Shown: one piece after another, positions 1 to 5,329 of the stretch
How the letters are laid out: every line of letters starts with the position of its first letter
Position numbering within the stretch: position 1 is the first letter of the stretch
NCBI GenBank assembly: GCA_017989485.1
Contig: JAGNPU010000162.1
Coordinates: forward strand, 1-5,329
Source of the DNA: Neisseriaceae bacterium
GTDB taxonomy: Bacteria; Pseudomonadota; Gammaproteobacteria; Burkholderiales; Neisseriaceae
Length of the DNA: 5,329 bases
Reading direction: 5' to 3'
The notes under the pieces: model-generated
Seen by the model: the letters and a program-made list of their open reading frames with translations, nothing else
Told to the model about the DNA's origin: nothing
Database searches by the model: none
Position numbers and translations under genes: made by a program

Positions 1-186
1 GTGCAAATGCCCAAAGGCATTCCCGTGGCCACGTTTGCCATCGGCGAAGCCGGCGCCGCCAACGCCGCCCTGTTTGCGGTGGCCATGCTGGCCAATGAAT
101 GCCCCGAGTTGGCGGAAGCCCTATTGGCGTTTCGCCACGCTCAGGCACAAACCGTTCTGAACATGACCCTGCCCGAGGTAGAATAA
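1..186 (+). CDS. purE: PurE, N5-carboxyaminoimidazole ribonucleotide mutase (C-terminal part)
   Basis: Only the last 61 codons are in the window; the 5' part lies to the left, so the GTG at base 1 is almost certainly an internal Val codon and not a start. PurE is the cytosolic mutase that converts N5-CAIR, made by PurK, to CAIR in de novo purine synthesis. The visible piece carries the conserved C-terminal core of class I PurE: QMPKGIPVAT followed by AIGEAGAANAAL, a glycine/alanine-rich stretch near the end of the family, then a helical tail (ECPELAEALLAFRHAQ). The active-site Ser/Asp/His residues lie upstream and cannot be checked. Its TAA stop overlaps the purK ATG by one base (TAATG), which implies translational coupling. 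The identification rests on the C-terminal motif plus the immediately following purK and purC. Confidence 0.93.
   Translation: MQMPKGIPVATFAIGEAGAANAALFAVAMLANECPELAEALLAFRHAQAQTVLNMTLPEVE
175..179 (+). promoter_or_regulatory. Shine-Dalgarno of purK, inside the 3' end of purE
   Basis: GAGGT ends 6 bases before the ATG at 186. It supports this ATG over the upstream in-frame ATG at 99, which lies deep in purE, and over the in-frame ATG at 225, which is preceded by a C-rich stretch with no purine-rich site. Confidence 0.65.
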
Positions 187-1337
187 TGGCCCAGTCCCAC
201 GCCACCCCCATACTCCCCCCCGCCATGATTGGCATATTGGGCGGCGGCCAGCTTGGTCGCATGTTCACCATTGCCGCCAAAACCATGGGCTATCAGGTCA
301 CCGTGCTGGACCCCGACCCTAAGGCCCCGGCAGCGGCATTTGCGGATCGCCATTTGTGCGCCCCCTTCGACGATGCGGCGGCCTTGGCCATTATGGGCAC
401 CTGCGCGGCGGTGACCACCGAGTTTGAAAACGTCAACGCCCAAGCCATGATTAACCTGGCCCAACACACGCGCGTTTCGCCCAGTGGCGAGTGCGTGGCC
501 ATCGCCCAAAACCGCATTTTGGAAAAAAAATGGATACGCCAGGCGGGCTTGGCCACCGCACCTTACGCCGTCATCGACTCTGAGGCAGCGCTGGCGCAAG
601 ACTTCAGCGCCTACCTACCAGGCATCATGAAAACCGCCACCATGGGCTACGATGGCAAAGGCCAAATACGCGTTCATACCGTGGCCGACGTCCAAGCCGC
701 CTATGCCGAGCTGCAACAGGTTGCCTGCGTCCTGGAACGCATGTTGCCCCTAAGCAGCGAAATATCAGCCATTGTGGCGCGCTTAGACGACCAGCACATC
801 AGCTGCTTTGCCCCTTCAGAAAACCAGCACAAAGACGGCATACTCGACGTGTGCATCGTCCCTGCCCGCCTGCCGGGCAATCTGCAAGAGCAGGCGCAAA
901 ACATGGCCAAGCGCTTGGCCAATGAGCTGAACTACGTCGGCGTCTTGGCGGTGGAATTCTTTGTGCTGGACGACGAAACCCTCATCGTCAACGAAATGGC
1001 GCCTCGCCCACACAATTCTGGCCACTACACCTTAACCGCCTGCCTGGCCGATCAGTTCCAACAGCAGGTCCGCACCCTTTGCGGCCTCACCCCTGCCACG
1101 CCAGAACTGCTCACGCCTTGCGTGATGATTAATCTTCTGGGCGACGAATGGCCTGCCGGCGGCGAACCTAACTGGGCGCCGCTACAGCAAAGCCCTAACG
1201 CCCACCTTTATCTATACGGTAAAGAAGAAGCGCGCCCAGGCCGAAAAATGGGCCACTACACCGTCCTTGGCCAAGACACTGAAGCCTTATTGCTTCAGGC
1301 CCTAGCCTTACAAACTACCTTAACCCAACCTTTGTAG
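186..1337 (+). CDS. purK: PurK, N5-carboxyaminoimidazole ribonucleotide synthase (ATP-grasp)
   Basis: PurK uses ATP and bicarbonate to carboxylate AIR to N5-CAIR, the substrate of PurE. The protein is 383 aa from this start; E. coli PurK is 355. The N-terminal nucleotide-binding-like domain opens with IGILGGGQLGRM (residues 15-26). The ATP-grasp part shows the family lysine region AQNRILEKKW (107-116), the glycine-rich loop KTATMGYDGKGQ (149-160), ERMLPLSSEISAIVAR (184-199), and the metal/phosphate-binding segment VEFFVLDDETLIVNEMAPRPHNSGHYT (residues 256-282; Glu270, Arg274, Asn277). The C-terminal domain includes CVMINLLGDEWP and YGKEEARPGRKMGHYTV, typical of PurK. ATG 186 has a good ribosome site and a one-base overlap with the purE stop; a start at ATG 225 would give 370 aa, closer to the usual family N-terminus, and cannot be excluded. 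The 13 extra N-terminal residues include a Pro-Pro pair encoded by a run of seven C. Confidence 0.96.
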   Translation: MAQSHATPILPPAMIGILGGGQLGRMFTIAAKTMGYQVTVLDPDPKAPAAAFADRHLCAPFDDAAALAIMGTCAAVTTEFENVNAQAMINLAQHTRVSPSGECVAIAQNRILEKKWIRQAGLATAPYAVIDSEAALAQDFSAYLPGIMKTATMGYDGKGQIRVHTVADVQAAYAELQQVACVLERMLPLSSEISAIVARLDDQHISCFAPSENQHKDGILDVCIVPARLPGNLQEQAQNMAKRLANELNYVGVLAVEFFVLDDETLIVNEMAPRPHNSGHYTLTACLADQFQQQVRTLCGLTPATPELLTPCVMINLLGDEWPAGGEPNWAPLQQSPNAHLYLYGKEEARPGRKMGHYTVLGQDTEALLLQALALQTTLTQPL

Positions 1338-1339
1338 GA
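1335..1339 (+). promoter_or_regulatory. Shine-Dalgarno of purC overlapping the purK stop
   Basis: TAGGA includes the purK stop codon TAG (1335-1337) and ends 9 bases before the ATG at 1349. It decides in favour of ATG 1349 over the in-frame TTG at 1340, which directly abuts the site and would leave no spacing. A ribosome finishing purK would sit on this site, so purC translation is probably linked to that of purK. Confidence 0.6.
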
Positions 1340-1348
1340 TTGCCCACG

Positions 1349-2209
1349 ATGACCCCCATCAGCCTTAAAAAGATTTACTCTGGTAAAGTACGTGACTTAT
1401 ACGAGATCGACGACGCCCGCATGCTCATGGTGGCCACCGACCGTCTGTCTGCTTTTGACGTGATTTTGGATGAGCCCATCCCACAAAAAGGCGAAATCCT
1501 GACCCAGATTTCTAACTTCTGGTTCAAGCAACTACAGCACATCATCCCCAACCACTTCACCGGCGACACCGTGTACGACGTGCTGCCCGAAGCCGAAGCC
1601 CAGGCCTTAGAAAAACGCGCCGTGGTGGCCCAAAAGCTCACCCCGGTGAAAGTTGAGGCCATTGTGCGCGGCTATTTGGCCGGCAGCGGCTGGAAGGAAT
1701 ACCAGCAAACCGGCGCCGTGTGCGGCCACGTTTTGCCCGCAGGCCTACAGGAAGCCGCCAAGCTGCCTGAGGTGCTGTTTACGCCCTCGACCAAGGCCGA
1801 AGTCGGCGATCACGATGAGAACATCAGCTACGCCGTGTGCGAAAGCATCATCGGTGCCGACGTGGCCGCCCAGGTGCGCGACGTGGCCATCCGCCTGTAC
1901 ACCGAAGCGGCGGCCTACGCGGCCACGCGCGGCATCATCATCTGTGACACCAAGTTTGAGTTTGGCCTCAATCAGGCGGGCGAATTGATTTTAATGGACG
2001 AAGTCTTGACCCCAGACTCAAGCCGCTTTTGGCCTGCCGATGAGTATGCCGTGGGCACAAACCCACCCTCTTTCGACAAACAGTTTGTGCGTGACTGGTT
2101 AGAAAGCAGCGGCTGGAACAAGCAGGCGCCTGCGCCTAAGGTACCGGCAGAGGTGATTGCCAAAACCAAAGAAAAATACCAAGAAGCGCTGACGCTGCTG
2201 ACCCAATAA
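1349..2209 (+). CDS. purC: PurC, SAICAR synthetase (long form)
   Basis: PurC is phosphoribosylaminoimidazole-succinocarboxamide synthase. It joins CAIR with L-aspartate at the cost of ATP to form SAICAR in the cytosol, the step right after PurK/PurE. The 286-aa protein begins with KIYSGKVRDLYEID (8-21), the ATP-site strand and turn of the family. Signature 1 is present as PVKVEAIVRGYLAGSGW (99-115) and signature 2 as ICDTKFEFG (198-206). Further conserved blocks are SAFDVILDEPIPQKGEIL (34-51), FTPSTKAEVGDHDENIS (144-160), LMDEVLTPDSSRFWP (215-229) and the tail SFDKQFVRDWL (241-251). It is the longer form shared by many betaproteobacteria and yeast Ade1, not the ~237-aa E. coli form, and it closely resembles neisserial PurC from memory. 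It is the last gene of the operon: the stop is followed after 15 bases by a strong terminator. The start at ATG 1349 is chosen over TTG 1340 by Shine-Dalgarno spacing. Confidence 0.97.
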   Translation: MTPISLKKIYSGKVRDLYEIDDARMLMVATDRLSAFDVILDEPIPQKGEILTQISNFWFKQLQHIIPNHFTGDTVYDVLPEAEAQALEKRAVVAQKLTPVKVEAIVRGYLAGSGWKEYQQTGAVCGHVLPAGLQEAAKLPEVLFTPSTKAEVGDHDENISYAVCESIIGADVAAQVRDVAIRLYTEAAAYAATRGIIICDTKFEFGLNQAGELILMDEVLTPDSSRFWPADEYAVGTNPPSFDKQFVRDWLESSGWNKQAPAPKVPAEVIAKTKEKYQEALTLLTQ

Positions 2210-2224
2210 GGCACGGCCCACAGC

Positions 2225-2259
2225 AAAACCCCCCAGGCTTAATTGCCTGGGGGGGTTTT
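2225..2259 (+). terminator. Rho-independent terminator of the purEKC operon, probably bidirectional
   Basis: The left arm is AAAA, six C and AGGC (2225-2238), the loop is TTAATT (2239-2244), and the right arm is GCCT, seven G counting from 2249, and TTTT (2245-2259). The stem is about 14 bp with one unpaired G, very GC-rich at its centre. On the + strand it runs into TTTTGTGTTTTGT; on the - strand it ends in TTTT as well, so it could also stop putP transcripts that pass their own terminator. It starts 15 bases after the purC stop. Confidence 0.92.
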
Positions 2260-2298
2260 GTGTTTTGTACCGCAGGCCTGGTTAGGGTTAGACCAGAC

Positions 2299-2349
2299 AA
2301 AAAAATACCCCTGCGTGAGCGCTGAAGGTTTCAGCAGCCCCACAGGGGT
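2299..2349 (-). terminator. Rho-independent terminator of putP, branched hairpin
   Basis: Read on the - strand, the outer stem is ACCCCTG (2349-2343) pairing with CAGGGGT (2313-2307), followed by A and then seven T (2305-2299). Inside it is a second perfect stem, GCTGAA / TTCAGC (2335-2330 with 2326-2321), closed by a three-base loop. It lies 20 bases beyond the putP stop. The long U-tract on the - strand and its absence on the + strand fix the orientation. Confidence 0.85.
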
Positions 2350-2369
2350 GAATATGACTTTAATGCAAC

Positions 2370-3869
2370 CTATTTCAAAGCGTCTTTATACGCTTGGTCC
2401 GCTTCATCAAAACGGTCCACAACCGATTGCTTAGGCTGGCTCAATAGAGACACCACCACAATGGTCACAAAACAGGCGATAAAGCCGGGCACGATTTCAT
2501 ACACCACGCCACCCAATACTGGCTTCCAAATCACCACCAGCACCGCGCCGACAACCATGCCCAGCATGGCGCCAAGGCTGCTGGTACGCTTCCAGAACAC
2601 CGACAAAATCACCACCGGGCCAAAGGCCGCACCAAAACCAGCCCAAGCATAAGACACCAGGCCCAATACTTTGCTGTTCGGGTCTTGGGCAATCCAAATC
2701 GCCAAGCAGGCCACGGCCAACACCATCAGACGACCCACCCACACCAATTCTTTTTGACCCGCATTGTGGCGTAAAAAGCCTTTGTAAAAGTCTTCTGTCA
2801 AGGCGCTAGAACACACCAGCAGCTGACAGCTCAAGGTGCTCATGACCGCGGCCAAAATGGCTGACAGCAAAATACCCGCAATCCAAGGGTTAAACAAAAT
2901 CTGCACCAACTCAATGAAAATACGTTCATTTTCTTTGTTCACGCCCGCGGCCAATTCAGGATGCGTTTGGAAGTAGGCAATGCCCAAATAACCAATCACA
3001 ACGGCGCCCAGCAAACAAAAGAACATCCATACCGTGGCCATACGACGCGCATTACGCAAAGACTTCACGTCTTTAGACGCCATAAAGCGGGCCAAAATGT
3101 GCGGCTGGCCAAAATAGCCTAAGCCCCACGCCGCCGCGCTGACGATGGCAATCACGCTGCCATTGCCAAAGATGTTGGTGTATTCCTTGCCTGCCGCCTC
3201 ACCTGCGGTCGCAATCACCAGGTTGGCCTCTTGCCAGCCCCCCACGCCAATCAGCACAAAAATAGGGGTGAGAATCAAGGCAAACACCATTAAGGTTGCT
3301 TGCAGGGTGTCCGTCCAGCTGACCGCCAAGAAGCCACCGATAAAGGTGTAAATAATGGTGGCGGCAGCGCCCAACCATAAGGCCGTGCCGTAGTTCATGT
3401 CGAATAGGCTTTCGAACAAACGGGCACCGGCCACCACGCCAGAGGCGCAATAAATGGTGAAGAAAAACAAAATAATCGCCGCAGAGATGATTTTGATTAA
3501 CTTCGTGCTTTCGCCAAAACGGCCATAAAAATAATCTGGCAGGGTTAAGGCGTTGCGGTTAAATTCGGTGTGCACGCGCAAACGGCCAGACACAAACAAC
3601 CAGTTCAAATAAGCCCCGACCAATAGGCCGATGGCAATCCAGCTTTCGTACAGGCCCGAAACATAAATCGCGCCAGGCAAACCCATTAATAGCCAGCCAG
3701 ACATGTCTGAAGCGCCGGCCGACATGGCCGTCACAAAACTCCCTAGGCTACGGCCACCCAAAATATAATCCGAAAAGTTACGGGTATAACGATAGGCAAT
3801 AAAGCCAATAATCATCACCCCAATCAGGTAAATCGTAAAAGTAATCGTTGTCGGATTCACATAATCCAT
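2370..3869 (-). CDS. putP: PutP, sodium/proline symporter
   Basis: PutP is an inner-membrane sodium:solute symporter (SSS) that imports L-proline with Na+, for use as carbon/nitrogen source or osmoprotectant. The protein is 499 aa (E. coli PutP 502) and matches it end to end from memory. It is highly hydrophobic, consistent with the family's 13 membrane segments; the first is TITFTIYLIGVMIIGFIAY (8-26). The sodium-site segment SAGASDMSGWLLMG (50-63) keeps Asp55 and Met56, and the partner segment ILAAVMSTLSCQLL (338-351) keeps Ala341, Ser344 and Thr345. Asp187 lies in SWTDT. The proline-site motif WGLGYFGQPHILARF (248-262) keeps the Trp, Tyr and Pro equivalent to E. coli W244, Y248 and P252. 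The start at 3869 has GAGGAGA six bases upstream. The frame stays open 39 codons further to 3986, but that part crosses the promoter and is not PutP-like. No putA is in the window. A terminator follows the stop. Confidence 0.97.
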   Translation of the reverse strand: MDYVNPTTITFTIYLIGVMIIGFIAYRYTRNFSDYILGGRSLGSFVTAMSAGASDMSGWLLMGLPGAIYVSGLYESWIAIGLLVGAYLNWLFVSGRLRVHTEFNRNALTLPDYFYGRFGESTKLIKIISAAIILFFFTIYCASGVVAGARLFESLFDMNYGTALWLGAAATIIYTFIGGFLAVSWTDTLQATLMVFALILTPIFVLIGVGGWQEANLVIATAGEAAGKEYTNIFGNGSVIAIVSAAAWGLGYFGQPHILARFMASKDVKSLRNARRMATVWMFFCLLGAVVIGYLGIAYFQTHPELAAGVNKENERIFIELVQILFNPWIAGILLSAILAAVMSTLSCQLLVCSSALTEDFYKGFLRHNAGQKELVWVGRLMVLAVACLAIWIAQDPNSKVLGLVSYAWAGFGAAFGPVVILSVFWKRTSSLGAMLGMVVGAVLVVIWKPVLGGVVYEIVPGFIACFVTIVVVSLLSQPKQSVVDRFDEADQAYKDALK

Positions 3870-3875
3870 AAACAG

Positions 3876-3882
3876 TCTCCTC
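3876..3882 (-). promoter_or_regulatory. Shine-Dalgarno of putP
   Basis: On the - strand GAGGAGA (3882-3876) stands 6 bases before the ATG at 3869-3867. It is strong enough to settle the start against the longer open frame that reaches 3986, which has no such site. Confidence 0.8.
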
Positions 3883-3920
3883 AATGCTTCACAATGAAAT
3901 TTAAAAGGGTTTTTGTTATT

Positions 3921-3950
3921 ATTATCAAATAAAACGAATCGATTTTTAAA
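3921..3950 (-). promoter_or_regulatory. Candidate sigma-70 promoter of putP
   Basis: On the - strand TTTAAA (3950-3945, four of six matches to TTGACA) is followed after 18 bases by GATAAT (3926-3921, five of six to TATAAT). A transcript would begin near 3914 with a leader of about 45 bases carrying the putP ribosome site. The surrounding DNA is AT-rich, so similar hexamers arise easily; the position is an inference. Confidence 0.42.
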
Positions 3951-3962
3951 GAGCAAGAACGG

Positions 3963-3984
3963 GGCATAATGTCGACAAAATGCC
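3963..3984. promoter_or_regulatory. 22-bp interrupted palindrome upstream of the putP promoter, possible operator
   Basis: The self-complementary core TGTCGACA (3970-3977) is flanked, two A bases away on each side, by GGCAT on the left and ATGCC on the right, which are reverse complements. Nine of eleven positions in each half match the other half. The centre is about 24 bases upstream of the proposed -35 and about 60 upstream of the inferred transcription start, where activators often bind. I cannot assign it to a known regulator. It is not a terminator because neither side has a T-tract next to it. Confidence 0.35.
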
Positions 3985-4077
3985 ATATCCGTTTTTTAAA
4001 GTCCCCGTCATCATAGCAACCTTTAAGGCCATACTCCACAATTTTCACATTAACTTTTTTTCTAGACTAAAAACACG

Positions 4078-4114
4078 AAAAAAAATAGCTATCCAATCAA
4101 CAGGATAACTATTT
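4078..4114 (-). terminator. Rho-independent terminator downstream of mtr (distal of two)
   Basis: On the - strand the arm AAATAGTTATCC (4114-4103) pairs over 12 bp, with one T-G pair, to GGATAGCTATTT (4094-4083), with an 8-base loop. The 3' arm runs directly into a U-tract: eight T in all (4085-4078). It lies about 75 bases after the mtr stop. The stem is AT-rich, but its length and U-tract fit an intrinsic terminator. Confidence 0.8.
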
Positions 4115-4129
4115 CAAAAGTGCAACACC

Positions 4130-4158
4130 AAAAAACCATCATGACTTTAAGTCATGAT
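4130..4158 (-). terminator. Terminator-like hairpin directly behind mtr (proximal of two)
   Basis: A perfect inverted repeat ATCATGAC / GTCATGAT (4138-4158) closes over a TTTAA spacer. On the - strand it is followed by GG and six T (4135-4130), 33 bases after the mtr stop. On the + strand six T (4163-4168) follow after four bases, so the element is nearly symmetric, though no + strand gene needs it. The stem is short and AT-rich, so it may be weaker than the distal terminator. Confidence 0.6.
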
Positions 4159-4190
4159 CATCTTTTTTAAGCTTGGATAAGCCTCATGGT

Positions 4191-5329
4191 TCAACCACTA
4201 AATGTAGGGATGATGCCCAGCTGGGCCAACACCTGAGCCAAAATATTCACAATGGCAAACAGCAGCACAAAGCCAACCATAAACTGGCCACCAAAGGCGC
4301 GGTAGCTGGCGTGGGCAAACCGTTTACGGCTGGCCCTAACCAACAGCGCCGGCACAATGCCCGTCCAGATGGTGGCCCCTAGGCCCACATAGCCAATGAC
4401 CTTCACAAAGCCCGTAGGAAACATCAGGCAGGCCAGCAGCGGCGGCAAAAAGGTCAGCAGCGCGGTTTTGGCGCGTCCCAAACGACCATCACCAAACTTA
4501 CACAGGTCGGCCAGGTAATCAAACAGGCCTAAGGTCACGCCCAAAAACGAGCTGGCAATGGCCATGTAGGCAAAGTAATTCAGGGTGAGGCCTAGGCCTT
4601 CGGTGCTGATGTAGGTCGATAAGGCCTGCAGCAAGGCACTGACATCGCCCCCTGCGGCAATCACGGGGGCAAACTCGGCGCGCGGCAAATTGCCCTGCAC
4701 CGCAAACTGCCACAAAATATAAATCACCAGCGCAATCAACGTCCCCAACAACAGGCTGCGGGCCACCTGCTTGCCATCTTTTTGATAGTAGCTGACCAAA
4801 CTGGGCACGTTGCCATGATAGCCAAAAGACGCCAAACACACGGGTAAAGCACCCCAGGCGTACACCCAGTAGCGCTGCCCTTCTGGGGCGATTTTATTCA
4901 ACAAAACGTCACTGCTGGCCGTGCCCAACATACCGCCCACCGACAGGAAAAAGGTGATCACCATGCCGCCGATTAAGATGGTCGAAAACCGATCCACCAC
5001 CCGCGTGGAAAACCACACGCAAAACGCCAACACCAGCGCAAACAGAACAGAGCCCACTTCACGGCTCACGCCTAAGGGCTCGGCCCCAAACAGCTGACCC
5101 ATTGTCGCCAATGACGCCTGGGTGAGGCCGCCGCCCACAAAAATATAGGCATAGGTCAATATATACAAAACAAACGCCACCGCGACGCCGGTGATGACGT
5201 TCCATTTAGGCCCCAACAGGTCTTTGACTATCGTATCAAAACTGGATCCTAATGGATAATGAAGGTTTGCTTCTAAAATCATTAAACCAGATGAGTACAT
5301 GCAAAACCAAGTGTATAACAGCACCACTA
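4191..5329 (-). CDS. mtr: Mtr-type tryptophan permease (HAAAP family), 5' end outside window
   Basis: This is an inner-membrane aromatic amino-acid:proton symporter, most like E. coli Mtr, the high-affinity tryptophan importer. About 378 residues are visible. Comparison with the 414-aa E. coli Mtr suggests that some 45 N-terminal residues (first membrane segment and its GAGMF-type motif) lie beyond the right edge, so the GTG at 5327 is an internal codon. Mtr-like blocks, numbered from that codon, are TWFCMYSSGLMILEANLHY (6-24), LGSSFDTIVKDLLG (26-39), AFVLYILTYAYI (51-62), CLASFGYHGNVPSLVSYY (164-181), ASSFLGVTLGLFDYLADL (258-275) and IVPALLVRASRKRF (324-337). TWFCM, ILEAN and GSSFDT favour Mtr over TyrP; TnaB is a close paralogue that the sequence does not fully exclude. 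No tryptophanase gene is in view. Two terminators separate it from putP. Confidence 0.9.
   Translation of the reverse strand, partial: VVLLYTWFCMYSSGLMILEANLHYPLGSSFDTIVKDLLGPKWNVITGVAVAFVLYILTYAYIFVGGGLTQASLATMGQLFGAEPLGVSREVGSVLFALVLAFCVWFSTRVVDRFSTILIGGMVITFFLSVGGMLGTASSDVLLNKIAPEGQRYWVYAWGALPVCLASFGYHGNVPSLVSYYQKDGKQVARSLLLGTLIALVIYILWQFAVQGNLPRAEFAPVIAAGGDVSALLQALSTYISTEGLGLTLNYFAYMAIASSFLGVTLGLFDYLADLCKFGDGRLGRAKTALLTFLPPLLACLMFPTGFVKVIGYVGLGATIWTGIVPALLVRASRKRFAHASYRAFGGQFMVGFVLLFAIVNILAQVLAQLGIIPTFSG

Larger units (their letters stand above)
3870..4190. other. AT-rich intergenic region between putP and mtr
   Basis: This stretch of 321 bases has no credible gene. From right to left (in the direction of transcription) it holds two terminators behind mtr (4130-4158 and 4078-4114), about 90 AT-rich bases in which I see only T/A runs and a small CCTTTAAGG near-palindrome (4020-4028), then the 22-bp palindrome, the putative putP promoter and the putP ribosome site. 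Its base composition is visibly poorer in G and C than the flanking genes. Confidence 0.8.

Noticed and set aside
99..185. Upstream in-frame extension of purK inside purE
   Set aside because: It overlaps the conserved purE C-terminus in another frame, and the added residues do not resemble PurK; ATG 186 has a proper ribosome site.
1279..1298. Inverted repeat CTGAAGC / GCTTCAG near the end of purK
   Set aside because: A 7-bp stem with a 6-base loop inside coding sequence, with no T-tract; explained by codons for a Glu-Ala...Gln-Ala stretch.
1340..1348. TTG start for purC, adding three residues
   Set aside because: The Shine-Dalgarno ends right at the TTG, leaving no spacing; ATG 1349 is 9 bases from it and gives the usual N-terminus.
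2278..2296. Telomere-like TTAGGGTTAG within a small CTGGT/ACCAG hairpin
   Set aside because: Only one and a half repeat units, with a weak 5-bp stem between two proper terminators; no support for a function.
2497..2742. Open frames on either strand lying inside putP, mtr, purK and purC
   Set aside because: They are shadows of the real genes in other frames: no domain motifs, unlikely composition and no ribosome sites.
3701..3713. Partial match to the neisserial uptake sequence (GTCTGAA)
   Set aside because: Read on the + strand the match covers only the last seven bases of the ten-base core, and it falls in the conserved Ser-Asp-Met-Ser codons of putP, so chance explains it.
3870..3986. In-frame upstream extension of putP to an ATG at 3986, giving 538 aa
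   Set aside because: The extra 39 residues are not PutP-like, they cross the proposed promoter and the palindrome, the DNA is intergenic in composition, and a strong Shine-Dalgarno sits just before the ATG at 3869.
3870..4130. CRP, FNR or sigma-54 sites upstream of putP
   Set aside because: Half-sites such as TGTGA and TTGAT occur, but none has the matching second half at the required spacing, and no TGGCAC-N5-TTGC element is present.
4588..4599. Perfect 12-bp palindrome AGGCCTAGGCCT
   Set aside because: It lies inside mtr and encodes part of Glu-Gly-Leu-Gly-Leu with ordinary codons; no sign of a site function.

Overview
The window looks like ordinary chromosome of a betaproteobacterium, most likely a member of or near the Neisseriaceae. 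The main reason is the PurC protein, which is the long (~286 aa) form and resembles neisserial PurC as I remember it along its whole length. The genes look GC-rich, while the intergenic stretch upstream of putP is strongly AT-rich. I found no canonical neisserial DNA uptake sequence, so the genus stays open.

Left part (1-2209, + strand): the 3' end of purE, then complete purK and purC, packed as an operon. The purE stop and purK start share a base (TAATG), and purK and purC are 11 bases apart, with the purC Shine-Dalgarno overlapping the purK stop. PurK carboxylates AIR to N5-CAIR using ATP and bicarbonate, PurE rearranges N5-CAIR to CAIR, and PurC condenses CAIR with aspartate to give SAICAR. 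These are three consecutive steps of de novo IMP synthesis.

Middle (2210-2369): a convergent intergenic region with two hairpin terminators. One (2225-2259) closes the pur operon and has A/T tracts on both sides, so it may work in both directions. The other (2299-2349) is oriented for putP coming from the right.

Right part (- strand): complete putP (2370-3869), a sodium/proline symporter with the known sodium-site and proline-site residues intact. A 321-base AT-rich intergenic region (3870-4190) follows; it holds a putP ribosome binding site, a plausible sigma-70 promoter, a near-perfect 22-bp palindrome placed like an activator or repressor site, and two tandem terminators for the next gene. 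Beyond it is mtr (4191 to the window edge), a tryptophan permease of the HAAAP family whose first ~45 residues lie outside. PutP and Mtr are both inner-membrane amino-acid importers, but the terminators between them suggest separate transcription.

I see no mobile element, CRISPR array, RNA gene or undescribed system. The points most worth a look are the putP upstream palindrome and the unusual double terminators.
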